Assembly (NCBI RefSeq): GCF_902167145.1
Contig: NC_050100.1
Coordinates: 187,357,439 to 187,421,438, forward strand
Reading direction: 5' to 3'
Origin: Zea mays
Taxonomy: Eukaryota; Streptophyta; Magnoliopsida; Poales; Poaceae
Length of the DNA: 64,000 bases
Position 1 is the stretch's first letter. The number at the start of each line of letters is the position of its first letter. A program made the translations under genes and the position numbers. Shown piece after piece: positions 29,345-39,212 of the stretch. Below the pieces are notes generated by a model. The model had not been told where the DNA came from and searched no databases. It worked only from the letters and a program-made list of their open reading frames with translations.

Positions 29345-30474
29345 CCTACAAAACAAGTTTAGTTCTTGACTTTAGGTACCCAAATGGTTTTGGGTCCTTT
29401 GGCATTAGACACAAGAACTTTGGGTACCCAAACACAAGTCTTTGACCCCTTGTGCTTGCCCCCAACATATTTGGCAACTACTTTGCCGGATTTGTTAGTC
29501 AACACATAAGATGCATCAAAAGTCTTAAATGAAATGCTATGTTCATTTGATGCACTAGGAGTTTTCTTCTTAGGCAACTTAGCACGGGTTGGTTGCCTAG
29601 AACTAGATGTCTCACCCTTATACATAAAAGCATGGTTAGGGCCAGAGTGAGACTTCCTAGAGTGAATTCTCCTAATTTTGTCCTCGGGATAACCGGCAGG
29701 GTACAAAATGTAACCCTCGTTACCTTGAGACATGGGAGCCTTGCCCTTAACAAAGTTAGACAATTTCTTAGGAGGGACATTAAGTTTGACATTGCCTCCC
29801 TGTTGGAAGCCAATGCCATCCTTAATGCCAGGGCGTATCCCATTATAAAGCATACTACGAGCAAATTTAAAATTTTCATTTTCAAGTTCATGCTCGGCAA
29901 TTTTAGCATTTAATTTTGCTATATGATCATTTTGTTGTTTAATTAGAGCCATGTGATCATGTATAGCATTAATATCAACATCTCTACATCTAGTGCAAAT
30001 AGAAGTATGTTCAACGGTAGATGTAGAGGGTTTGCAAGATTTTAATTCTACAACCTTAGCATGCAATATATCATTTTTACTTCTAAGGTCGGAAATTGTA
30101 ACATTGCAAACATCAAGTTCTTTAGCCTTAGCAAGTAATTTCTCATTTTCATTCCTAAGGCTAGCAAGAGAAATGTTTAGTTCTTTTATTTTAGCAAGCA
30201 ACTCAATATTATCATTTGGAATTGAAACATTGCAAGCATTTGAATCAACCTTAGCTAACAAATTAGCATTCTCATTTCTAAGGTTGTCAATAGTCTCATG
30301 GCATGTGCTTAGCTCACTAGATAGTTTTTGTAACGCCCCGAATTTTGCAGTTGAATTTTTTTCTTTTCTTTACTCGCCAAAATTCGGGCGTTACCTTTTC
30401 CTTTTCTTTTTCCCCTCGCTAAACCTTGACCTTTTCCAAAGTTCTAGCGGGATTCGGTTTGGAATTCCCGTACG

Positions 30475-30484
30475 TATAAAAACC
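30475..30484 (+). promoter_or_regulatory. Chromovirus LTR TATA box
   Basis: TATAAAAACC lies 146 bp into the LTR with GC-moderate flanks; the copy in the 3' LTR is identical. The predicted start leaves a short U3 and a very long R/U5. Confidence 0.6.
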
Positions 30485-30827
30485 CTAAATGCTTTATGTT
30501 GCTTGATGCACCATGCCGAACCTTGCATTTCTTTTGATTGCTTTGAAAGCGCAATTGCATTCATGTAGAAAGATCGGATTTCGAAAATATGGAGAAGATC
30601 TTTTCTTTCTTTTTTTCTCCCTCTCTTTTTCTCTCCTCTTTTTCTCTCTCTCCCGCGCCGTGGGCCGACCCCGGCCGGCCCAGCCGCCCCCTGGCGCCCC
30701 CCCCTTGGGCCCAATAGGCCCAACCGCCCCCCCCACCTCCCCTTTTTCCCCCAATTCTTTCTCCCTCCCTCTCATTTTCTCTCATTTTCTTCTTCCCCAC
30801 CCTAGCCGCCGCCCCTACCCCCGCCCC

Positions 30828-30998
30828 ATGGCCGGCTCGGCCGCCCCCTGCGCCGCCCCCTGCCCCGCCCGGTTCGGCCGCCCCATGGCCGGCTCGGCCG
30901 CCCCCTGCGCCGCCCCCTGCCCCGCCCGGTTCGGCCGCCCCATGGCCGGCTCGGCCGCCCCCTGCGCCGCCCCCTGCCCCGCCGGTTCGGCCGCCCCT
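30828..30998 (+). repeat. 57-bp tandem repeat in the chromovirus LTR
   Basis: ATGGCCGGCTCGGCCGCC recurs at 30828, 30885 and 30942, a period of 57 bp (19 codons), with a degenerate continuation. The period keeps one frame open (182 codons, 30513-31061), but the Ala/Pro composition looks like a by-product of GC-rich repeats. The same array is in the 3' LTR near 39713-39885. Confidence 0.85.
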
Positions 30999-31530
30999 GC
31001 GCTCCGCCGGTTCGGCCGCCCCGCCCTCGCCAGCTCGGCCGCCCCTGCGCGCCCCGCCTAGGGCCGGTTCAACCGCCCTAGGGCCGGTTCAACCGCCCCC
31101 CCCCCTTCTGTTTTTTTTTATTTTTTTATTTTATTTTATTTACTTTCTGTGATCATAATTACTGCATTTTAAGTAGGCTAATCGCTGTTCATGCTATGAG
31201 AAAATAGGAAGTTTAATTTAAATTCCGTTATGCTATTGATTCACGTAGTTAATTGTTTACCCTGTGCAATGTTGATCAACTAAAAGTGATTAGGTTTCCA
31301 TTAGTATATATAAATATGTATAACAGAATTATTTTGTTAAAAACCAATTGTGTCATTAGTGCATAAGATTTAACCTCCTGCGAGACCTTTCCCGTTTCTT
31401 TCTAGCCATAACAAATGCGTTATCGAATGTCATACTTGATGCATATTCGCTTTATTTGTTATCTTGTATGGTGTACTGTTCTTTTGTATTAAATGTGTGG
31501 ATGTATGTATGTATGTTTGCGCTCGCATAG

Positions 31531-32659
31531 AGAACGATCCGGTCGAAGAGCCCGAGGAATTCGCAGGAGAAGCCCCTGAGCAGCAGTCGTTTGGTGGAGG
31601 CAAGTGTCCTTTGACCTATCTATGTCCTATTCATTCTTTAATTCACCTCCCGCATTACACATTTATACCTAAGGATTGACTAGCTTTTGTTATCCATGTC
31701 CTTGTTTACCTATTTGGGTCGGATTATTACTACTTAGTCTGATGCTATTGCTCAACTCTAATCAATGAACATGATGTGATTATCTATGATACGCTGTTTT
31801 CCCGTTCTACTTTATGATTATACTTGTGGTTTTCAAGGGGACTCGAGCGGTTTCTCGAGTGCCTCTCCGTAAGGACCTGTTCTATGGATGACCGCCCGGG
31901 AAAACAGTGCAACCATGAGGGTGGAATGGGGTGCCCTTAGCTGAATAATTAGAGGATCCGGGGTGTAGTTCACTTAGCCGTCGTGCCGTCAATGGGGCTC
32001 GGTGTATGCGGCTCGCTCTGCCAAGTTTGGGTTCGCCCCTTGGGGAGGAGTGCGGTGCATTTAGGAAACCTAACGGGTGGCTACAGCCCCGGGGAATCTT
32101 TGTAAAGGCTTCGTAGTGGATCCTTGGCCATTCACCTCGGGAGTGAATAAGGGTCTTGCAAGCCCGGGCCAGAGAGGGAATCACGGCTTGTGGGTAAAGT
32201 GCACAACCTTTGCAGAGTGTTATGAAACTGATATATCAGCCGTGCTCGCGGTTATGAGCGGCCAAGGGAGCTCCAGAGATTAGTGATACTTGATCAGAGA
32301 TATTTTGGTACAGGTGGTTATGAGATTGATGTTTCCGGTTATGATTATGGTGCTGGTAAGTGGTATCCTTTCCGTTTGGAAAGGATACATTGGGTTAATA
32401 ACTTGGGTTAATGCTAAAACTTGGCTTTCTACTAGTAAATAATAATCTGACCAACTAAAAGCAACTGCTTGACTTATCCCCACATAAAGCTAGTCCACTA
32501 CAGCCAAACAGGATACTTGCTGAGTATGTTGATGTGTACTCACCCTTGCTCTACACACCAACCCCCCCCCCAGGTTGTCAGCATTGCAACCACTGCTCAG
32601 GCGAAGATGAAGCTGTGGAAGGAGACTTCCAGGAGTTCCAAGATTACGACGAGTTCTAG
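31531..32659 (+). other. Exon-like pair inside the chromovirus LTR
   Basis: A segment after GCATAG (31531-31599) ends at a GC-type donor, GAG|GCAAGT. A second starts after a C-rich tract, CCCCAG|GTTGTCAG (32574), and ends with TAG at 32657-32659. Joined, the frame stays open: an acidic peptide, then a CQHCNHC Cys/His cluster and an acidic Asp/Glu tail. A strong conventional donor CTG|GTAAGT lies at 32355/32356. First exon and function unknown. Confidence 0.4.
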
Positions 32660-32918
32660 GTGTGGGTTAGCGGCAACCCCCAGTCGGCTGCCTGTGAAGG
32701 CCGTGTTATCTACGTTTCTTTTCCGCACTTTGATTTATTGTAAGAACTATATGGACGTCTCAGACGTATGATGTAATCGACTATTTCCCTTATTAATACC
32801 ATTTTGAGCACTGTGTGATGATGTCCATATTATGTAACTGCTGTGTACGTGAATAACTGATCCTGGCACGTACATGGTTCGCATTCGGTTTGCCTTCTAA
32901 AACCGGGTGTGACATAAG

Positions 32919-32930
32919 TGGTATCAGAGC
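32919..32930 (+). promoter_or_regulatory. Primer-binding site of the chromovirus
   Basis: TGGTATCAGAGC, complementary to the 3' end of plant initiator tRNA-Met, lies 4 nt after the LTR. Confidence 0.92.
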
Positions 32931-33174
32931 CGTGCTGACTGTAGGACCGCTAACCTAGAGTAGAATGGCCGTTCTAAGGATTATAGACCTCTGTCTCTTC
33001 CTTGACTTTGATATCCCTTCAAAAGTTGGTCCTACTGACCAAACCTATGTTCTACTACATATTATACCTTGCTGAAAATTATGTTTTATTCTGATCCTTC
33101 ATTTACTTATGATTCATTACTTGCTGGTCATATTAATTCTGTTCTCACCCTTTTGCTTGCGATGTCTTTTGTAG
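32931..33174 (+). other. Chromovirus leader before ORF1
   Basis: Non-coding leader. It ends TTTTGCTTGCGATGTCTTTTGTAG, a pyrimidine-rich splice-acceptor-like tract placed exactly before the ORF1 ATG (given here as description of 24 nt at 33151-33174; core TGTCTTTTGTAG). Confidence 0.5.
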
Positions 33175-34188
33175 ATGGCTCGACTTAGACACACTGCACG
33201 AAAGTCAGTCATCCCCTTCTTACCTTCCCGCCTTGCTGAGCGTCCGCTTCGCCGTCCTGTGGCCGGACAGTCCAGCCACTTGGAGAGACTACACCACCGC
33301 CTGCGTGAGGAGCAGGAGCGTCGACGACAGGAGCAGCAGAGCTCTTCCCTCTCGCTCCACCAGGAGATAGAGTCTGTGAGGAGCTGCTCCCCTGTGCTTC
33401 CTCTGGAGCCGCCCCCTGCACCACCACTGGGCGCCCCAGCCTCTGGAGTAGCTGCTGGAGGAGACCCAGACGACGGAGATGGCGACGACAGCTCGAGCCA
33501 CGACACCGACTTCTCTGCTAACCCTGAGCCGGAAGGATGGGTTGCTCGACCCATCACTCGCGACGCTGCTCGCGGGTGTCACTTCCATGATGCGCTCGAC
33601 ACCCTGCTACGTCGGGCATTTGACCGGCATACTTGGTCCGTCGAGTATCGCTGTGTGGTCTACCAGCATAGTCGCGGGGTCTACCCGGACCGCTGGGAGG
33701 CTACTTGCTTGGTGCGCTGCCCGGAGGACAGTCTCCAGGGTGCAGAGGCCTGTTCAGAGCACTATTCTATCTCTGAGCGGGACTCAGCTGAGGCAGCCAT
33801 GCAAGATGCTGCACGGCGTGCGCTTTCGCACTACTGCTCGGTTTTCGGTGGGGCAGCTGACGGTCTTGACCTGAAGTATTACCCCCGCCGTTCATCTGGC
33901 AGCACAGGAGGCGTGATTGTCTCACCTGTCGGTGAGGGCAATCCTAGGTTGAGCAGCACAGTCAACCTAGCCGCCGTGCTAAACACGGAGCTGGACCATG
34001 CATTAGACGAGCTGAGTAGGGCTCGTGCTGAGATCGCCCTGCTGCGGGCTGAGCGCGCGGAACGTCGTTTTCTGGACGGTGGTTCCCCCGCTCCCGTTGG
34101 GACTCAGCACCCGTACCGCTCACCTCAGCGTGGACACCAGTCTTATGGCAATCCCGCCTGCAAGACCAAGATCAATCTAGAACCATAG
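33175..34188 (+). CDS. Extra ORF upstream of gag-pol: histone-H3-tail-like N-terminus, dsRBD-like region, coiled coil
   Basis: Open frame of 337 aa starting at an ATG directly after a TTTTGTAG acceptor-like site. The N-terminus MARLRHTARKS matches histone H3 (MARTKQTARKS) without gaps at A1, R2, T6, A7, R8, K9 and S10, counted without Met. Residues about 35-67 are an Arg/Gln/Glu-rich helix and 98-113 are acidic. Residues about 137-225 read helix-strands-helix (DALDTLLRRAF, WSVEYRCVV, RWEATCLV, DSAEAAMQDAARRAL), resembling a double-stranded-RNA-binding domain, whose last helix typically carries an AE..AA..AL pattern. Residues 264-300 form a coiled coil. I know no named family. Its freedom from stops in a very young element and its fixed place between PBS and gag suggest a working accessory protein; a role in chromatin or RNA handling is inference. 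Confidence 0.75.
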   Translation: MARLRHTARKSVIPFLPSRLAERPLRRPVAGQSSHLERLHHRLREEQERRRQEQQSSSLSLHQEIESVRSCSPVLPLEPPPAPPLGAPASGVAAGGDPDDGDGDDSSSHDTDFSANPEPEGWVARPITRDAARGCHFHDALDTLLRRAFDRHTWSVEYRCVVYQHSRGVYPDRWEATCLVRCPEDSLQGAEACSEHYSISERDSAEAAMQDAARRALSHYCSVFGGAADGLDLKYYPRRSSGSTGGVIVSPVGEGNPRLSSTVNLAAVLNTELDHALDELSRARAEIALLRAERAERRFLDGGSPAPVGTQHPYRSPQRGHQSYGNPACKTKINLEP

Positions 34189-34595
34189 ATCGTTAGAGTT
34201 GGATCTTGTAATTAATACGAAATAAATATATACATAGAAGCTTCAATCTTAGCGTTAGTCTCGGTCTTAGTTAGTTTTAGTTAGACAGGGTAGTTTGCTA
34301 TATCCTGTGCATTTATGTTTGTCATGATGAACTATGTTTGATTTGGATCTTTGTAATGATTGTCACCAGAGTGTGGGTATCCCCTGCATTTTGGTTTACA
34401 TACTATGTCAATAAAGTTAGTTATATAGTTGGGAAACCCATTATTCTCCTTTCCTCTTTATCTGAGAAGCTGTGTGGTCTGTGTTGGAGATCAGTGAAGA
34501 TGCTCATCTGTTCAGTGCTGTTGGAGAATTCTATACTCTTTTCTTATGCTGCAAGCTTTGCCAGATCAGTTCTGATGTGTGGTTGCGTTCTGCAG
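34189..34595 (+). other. Spacer between ORF1 and gag-pol
   Basis: AT-rich spacer ending CTGATGTGTGGTTGCGTTC then TGCAG directly before ATG, again acceptor-like with a possible branch site (TTCTGAT). The gag-pol frame is open back to 34338, but the residues before the ATG at 34596 are hydrophobic, lack gag similarity and are probably untranslated. Confidence 0.5.
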
Positions 34596-37500
34596 ATGTC
34601 AGAGAACAGGCGTAGAGGAGGAAGGCGTGCTCAGCAGGAGCGAGCCGCTCCGCAGGATGAGGTGCCCCAGCAGCAACACCTGCCGCCCCCGCCCCCGATG
34701 TCGATTGAGCAGATGTTTCTGATGCAGACTCAGGCAGTTCAAGCCATCGGTCAGACTCTGGCCGCCATTCAGCAGCAGCAGCAGCAACAGCAGCAAGCAC
34801 CACCCCAGCCTCAGATGCCTCAGATGCCTAGAGACAAGCGTGCTGAATTCATGAGAGGTCATCCACCAACGTTCGCTCACTCTTCCGACCCCATGGATGC
34901 TGAAGATTGGCTGCGCACTGTGGAGCGGGAGTTGCATACCGCTCAGTGCGATGACCGGGAGAAAGTTCTGTATGGTCCCCGTCTGTTGAGAGGAGCAGCC
35001 CAGTCATGGTGGGAGTCTTACCTCGCCACCCATGCCAACCCCGACACCATCACCTGGGAAGAATTCCGAGGTAGCTTTCGTCAGTACCATGTGCCTGCAG
35101 GTCTGATGACAGTGAAGAAGGAGGAGTTCCTGGCCCTTAAGCAAGGGTCATCGTCTGTCAGTGAGTACCGGGACAAGTTTCTGCAATTGTCTCGCTATGC
35201 TCCTGAAGATGTCAACACCGACGCCAAGCGACAGTACCGTTTCCTGAGAGGCTTGGTTGACCCTCTGCAGTATCAGCTGATGAACCACACCTTCCCGACA
35301 TTCCAGCACCTGATTGACAGAGCAATCATGACAGAAAGGAAGCGCAAGGAGATGGAAGATCGTAAGCGCAAGATCAGTGGACCCCAGCCTGGAAGCAGCA
35401 GCCGTCCCCGTTTCTCAGGCAATCAACCTCAGCAGTTCAGGCAGAACCAGCGTCCACCTCAGCAGCATCAGCAGCGTCAGCAGTATCAGCAGTTCCAAAG
35501 GCAGTACCCTCAGAATCAGTACCAGAACCGTCAGAGCAATCAGTCAGGAGGTCAGTTTCAAAAGCAGAATCAGCAAGCACCTCGCCTTCCTGCCCCAGCA
35601 AATCAGCAGAACAGTCAGGCAGCACCAGCTCAGGTTGGAAACAGGGCATGTTTCCACTGTGGGGAGCAAGGCCACTGGGTGATGCAATGTCCGAAGAAGG
35701 CAGCCCAGCAGCAGTCAGGCCCCAATGCCCCAGCAAAGCAGAGCGTGCCTCAGCCTGGAGCAGGCAATCGCCCTCAGCCGCGCTATAATCATGGAAGATT
35801 GAATCACTTGGAGGCTGAAGCAGTTCAGGAGACCCCCGACATGATAGTGGGTATGTTCCCAGTCGACTCCCATATTGCAGAAGTGTTATTTGATACTGGA
35901 GCAACACATTCTTTCATTACTGCATCATGGGTAGAAGCACATAATCTTCCAACTACTACCATGTTAACCCCCATTCAAATTGACTCAGCCGGTGGTAGAG
36001 TTCGAGCTGATAGCATTTGTTTGAATATAAGTGTGAAAATAAGGGGGATAGCATTTCCCGCCAACCTTATAGTAATGGGTACTCAGGGAATAGATGTCAT
36101 CCTAGGGATGAATTGGCTAGATAAGTATCAGGCCGTTATCAGTTGTGATAAAAGGACAATCAAGTTGATGTCCCCACTAGGAGAGGAAGTGGTGACCGAG
36201 TTAGTCCCGCCTGAGCCAAAGAAAGGAAGTTGTTATCAGATGGCTGTCGATAGCAGTGAAGCAGACCCAATTGAGAGTATCAAGGTTGTGTCTGAATTCC
36301 CAGATGTGTTTCCAAAGGATTTACCGGGTATGCCACCAGAGCGAAAAGTTGAATTTGCTATAGAGCTTCTTCCTGGAACCGCCCCTATCTTCAAGAGAGC
36401 TTACAGAATATCTGGACCAGAGTTGGATGAGCTTAAGAAGCAGATTGATGAGCTGTCAGAGAAAGGTTACATTCGGCCAAGCACCTCGCCTTGGGCCGCC
36501 CCTGTCTTGTTCGTGGAAAAGAAAGATGGCACCAAAAGGATGTGTATCGATTATCGAGCTTTGAATGAGGTCACGATCAAGAACAAGTATCCCTTGCCCA
36601 GAATAGAAGATCTGTTCGACCAGTTGAGAGGAGCCAGTGTGTTCTCCAAGATTGATCTGAGGTCAGGTTATCATCAGCTCAGGATCCGACCTTCGGACAT
36701 TCCGAAGACGGCATTCATTACCAAGTATGGTTTGTATGAGTTCACAGTGATGTCTTTTGGTTTGACCAATGCGCCAGCGTTCTTCATGAACTTGATGAAC
36801 AGTGTATTCATGGATTATCTTGATAAGTTTGTGGTGGTATTCATTGATGACATTCTGGTTTATTCTCAAAGTGAAGAAGAGCATGCAGATCATTTGAGGA
36901 TGGTATTGCAGAGATTGCGAGAGCACCAGTTGTATGCAAAGTTGAGCAAGTGTGAGTTCTGGATCAGTGAAGTCCTGTTCTTGGGTCACATAATCAACAA
37001 AGAAGGATTGGCTGTGGATCCGAAGAAAGTGGCAGACATTCTGAACTGGAAAGCGCCAACAGATGCTCGAGGAATCAAGAGCTTCATTGGAATGGCCGGA
37101 TATTATCGGCGATTCATTGAAGGGTTTTCGAAGATTGCGAAGCCAATGACAGCGTTGCTAGGCAACAAAGTTGAGTTCAAGTGGACCCAGAAATGCCAAG
37201 AGGCCTTTGAAGCGCTGAAAGAGAAGTTGACTACAGCGCCTGTCCTAGTCTTGCCTGATGTGCACAAGCCCTTCTCGGTGTATTGCGATGCTTGTTACAC
37301 AGGTTTGGGATGTGTGTTGATGCAAGAGGGAAGAGTTGTGGCTTACTCGTCCCGACAGCTGAAGGTTCATGAGAAGAACTACCCAATCCATGATCTAGAG
37401 TTGGCAGCAGTGGTTCACGCACTGAAGACATGGAGGCACTACCTGTATGGACAGAAATGCGATGTTTACACAGACCATAAGAGTCTGAAGTACATATTCA

Positions 37501-39176
37501 CTCAGTCAGAATTGAACATGAGGCAGCGAAGATGGTTAGAGTTGATCAAAGACTATGAGTTGGAAATTCATTACCATCCAGGCAAAGCAAACGTAGTGGC
37601 AGATGCTCTGAGCAGAAAGAGTCAAGTCAATCTGATGGTCGCTCGCCCGATGCCTTATGAGTTGGCCAAGGAGTTCGACAGGTTGAGTCTCGGATTTCTG
37701 AACAATTCGCGAGGAGTCACAGTTGAATTAGAACCTACCTTGGAGCGAGAAATCAAAGAAGCGCAGAAGAATGATGAAAAGATCAGTGAGATTCGGCGAT
37801 TGATTCTAGATAGCAGAGGCAAAGATTTTCGAGAAGATGCAGAAGGCGTGATATGGTTCAGAGACCGCTTGTGTGTTCCCAATGTCCAGTCTATTCGGGA
37901 GTTGATTCTTAAGGAAGCTCATGAGACAGCTTATTCGATTCACCCTGGCAGTGAGAAGATGTATCAGGATCTGAAGAAGAAATTCTGGTGGTACGGAATG
38001 AAAAGAGAAATCGCAGAGCATGTGGCTATGTGCGATAGTTGTCGAAGAATTAAGGCAGAACACCAGAGACCAGCTGGATTGTTGCAACCGTTGCAGATCC
38101 CTCAGTGGAAATGGGATGAAATTGGTATGGATTTCATAGTCGGATTGCCTCGCACTCGAGCCGGCTACGATTCCATTTGGGTAGTAGTGGATCGCTTGAC
38201 CAAGTCAGCCCACTTCATACCTGTCAAGACCAACTACAACAGTGCAGTATTAGCAGAATTGTACATGTCTCGGATCGTTTGTCTTCATGGTGTGCCAAAG
38301 AAGATAGTGTCAGACAGAGGAACGCAGTTCACCTCTCATTTCTGGCAGCAGTTGCATGAAGCCTTGGGCACGCATCTGAATTTCAGTTCAGCTTATCACC
38401 CGCAGACAGATGGTCAGACTGAAAGAACCAATCAAATTCTTGAAGATATGTTGAGAGCCTGTGCGTTGCAAGATCAGTCCGGATGGGACAAGCGATTGCC
38501 TTATGCAGAGTTTTCCTATAACAACAGTTATCAGGCCAGTTTGAAGATGTCACCGTTTCAAGCGCTGTATGGAAGGAATTGCAGAACTCCGTTGCAATGG
38601 GATCAGCCTGGAGAAAAGCAAGTGTTTGGGCCAGACATTTTGCTCGAAGCCGAAGAGAACATCAAGATGGTCCGAGAGAATCTGAAGATAGCGCAATCGA
38701 GGCAGCGAAGCTATGCAGACACAAGAAGAAGAGAGCTGAGTTTCGAAGTCGGAGACTTTGTCTATCTGAAAGTGTCACCGATCAGAGGAGTCAGAAGATT
38801 CGGAGTGAAAGGCAAGCTAGCACCCCGCTACATTGGTCCGTATCAGATTCTTGCAAGACGAGGAGAAGTGGCTTATCAGCTCAGTTTGCCAGAGAATTTG
38901 TCTGCTGTGCATGATGTCTTTCATGTGTCTCAGTTGAAGAAGTGTTTGCGTGTGCCGGAAGAGCAGTTGCCAGTGGAAGGTCTTGAGGTCCAGGAGGACT
39001 TGACCTATATTGAGAAGCCAGCTCAGATCCTTGAGGTTGCAGATAGAGTCACCCGAAGGAAGACCGTCAGAATGTGCAAAGTCAGATGGAGTCACCACTC
39101 TGAGGAAGAAGCAACCTGGGAGCGTGAAGATGATCTGATGGCCAAGTACCCGGAACTCTTTGCTAGCCAGCCCTGA
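34596..39176 (+). CDS. gag-pol: Chromovirus Gag-Pol polyprotein with C-terminal chromodomain
   Basis: Single open frame of 1526 aa from the ATG at 34596 ([10 protein letters not shown]), without stops. In order: a retrotransposon gag domain (about residues 85-250), a Gln-rich linker, a zinc knuckle [14 protein letters not shown] (about 350), aspartic protease with DTGATHSF (about 431), and RT with [11 protein letters not shown] and catalytic FIDDILVYS (about 748). RNase H follows ([26 protein letters not shown]), then integrase with an HHCC zinc finger (about 1105-1152) and a DDE core ([30 protein letters not shown]), a GPY/F-like module (APRYIGPY), and a chromodomain (about 1469-1523, [12 protein letters not shown]). 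This is chromovirus order. Chromodomains of this kind direct integration toward chromatin with particular histone marks. All catalytic residues I looked for are present. Confidence 0.95.
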   Translation: MSENRRRGGRRAQQERAAPQDEVPQQQHLPPPPPMSIEQMFLMQTQAVQAIGQTLAAIQQQQQQQQQAPPQPQMPQMPRDKRAEFMRGHPPTFAHSSDPMDAEDWLRTVERELHTAQCDDREKVLYGPRLLRGAAQSWWESYLATHANPDTITWEEFRGSFRQYHVPAGLMTVKKEEFLALKQGSSSVSEYRDKFLQLSRYAPEDVNTDAKRQYRFLRGLVDPLQYQLMNHTFPTFQHLIDRAIMTERKRKEMEDRKRKISGPQPGSSSRPRFSGNQPQQFRQNQRPPQQHQQRQQYQQFQRQYPQNQYQNRQSNQSGGQFQKQNQQAPRLPAPANQQNSQAAPAQVGNRACFHCGEQGHWVMQCPKKAAQQQSGPNAPAKQSVPQPGAGNRPQPRYNHGRLNHLEAEAVQETPDMIVGMFPVDSHIAEVLFDTGATHSFITASWVEAHNLPTTTMLTPIQIDSAGGRVRADSICLNISVKIRGIAFPANLIVMGTQGIDVILGMNWLDKYQAVISCDKRTIKLMSPLGEEVVTELVPPEPKKGSCYQMAVDSSEADPIESIKVVSEFPDVFPKDLPGMPPERKVEFAIELLPGTAPIFKRAYRISGPELDELKKQIDELSEKGYIRPSTSPWAAPVLFVEKKDGTKRMCIDYRALNEVTIKNKYPLPRIEDLFDQLRGASVFSKIDLRSGYHQLRIRPSDIPKTAFITKYGLYEFTVMSFGLTNAPAFFMNLMNSVFMDYLDKFVVVFIDDILVYSQSEEEHADHLRMVLQRLREHQLYAKLSKCEFWISEVLFLGHIINKEGLAVDPKKVADILNWKAPTDARGIKSFIGMAGYYRRFIEGFSKIAKPMTALLGNKVEFKWTQKCQEAFEALKEKLTTAPVLVLPDVHKPFSVYCDACYTGLGCVLMQEGRVVAYSSRQLKVHEKNYPIHDLELAAVVHALKTWRHYLYGQKCDVYTDHKSLKYIFTQSELNMRQRRWLELIKDYELEIHYHPGKANVVADALSRKSQVNLMVARPMPYELAKEFDRLSLGFLNNSRGVTVELEPTLEREIKEAQKNDEKISEIRRLILDSRGKDFREDAEGVIWFRDRLCVPNVQSIRELILKEAHETAYSIHPGSEKMYQDLKKKFWWYGMKREIAEHVAMCDSCRRIKAEHQRPAGLLQPLQIPQWKWDEIGMDFIVGLPRTRAGYDSIWVVVDRLTKSAHFIPVKTNYNSAVLAELYMSRIVCLHGVPKKIVSDRGTQFTSHFWQQLHEALGTHLNFSSAYHPQTDGQTERTNQILEDMLRACALQDQSGWDKRLPYAEFSYNNSYQASLKMSPFQALYGRNCRTPLQWDQPGEKQVFGPDILLEAEENIKMVRENLKIAQSRQRSYADTRRRELSFEVGDFVYLKVSPIRGVRRFGVKGKLAPRYIGPYQILARRGEVAYQLSLPENLSAVHDVFHVSQLKKCLRVPEEQLPVEGLEVQEDLTYIEKPAQILEVADRVTRRKTVRMCKVRWSHHSEEEATWEREDDLMAKYPELFASQP

Positions 39177-39198
39177 ATCTCGAGGGCGAGATTCTTTT

Positions 39199-39210
39199 AA
39201 GGGGGATAGG
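39199..39210 (+). promoter_or_regulatory. Chromovirus polypurine tract
   Basis: AAGGGGGATAGG lies 2 nt before the 3' LTR and after the gag-pol stop; it is the plus-strand primer site. Confidence 0.85.
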
Positions 39211-39212
39211 TT

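Larger units (their letters stand above)
30329..32914 (+). repeat. 5' LTR of the chromovirus (2586 bp)
   Basis: It runs from TGTAACGCCCCGAATTTT to ACCGGGTGTGACA. A TATA box (TATAAAAACC, 30475-30484) gives a start near 30505, followed by a long pyrimidine-rich leader. U5 is unusually long and contains a 57-bp tandem repeat and exon-like segments (see separate entries). GATGTAATCG and TTATTAATACC near 32770-32800 could act in polyadenylation. Confidence 0.92.

Noticed and set aside
30513..31061. 182-aa ORF in the chromovirus LTR
   Set aside because: Ala/Pro/Gly repeat peptide from the 57-bp array after a pyrimidine-rich leader; more likely untranslated, though it begins at the first AUG after the TATA box.
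33175..34188. Reading the extra chromovirus ORF as a true histone H3 gene
   Set aside because: Similarity is limited to the first ten residues of the mature tail; there is no histone fold, and the rest is unrelated.
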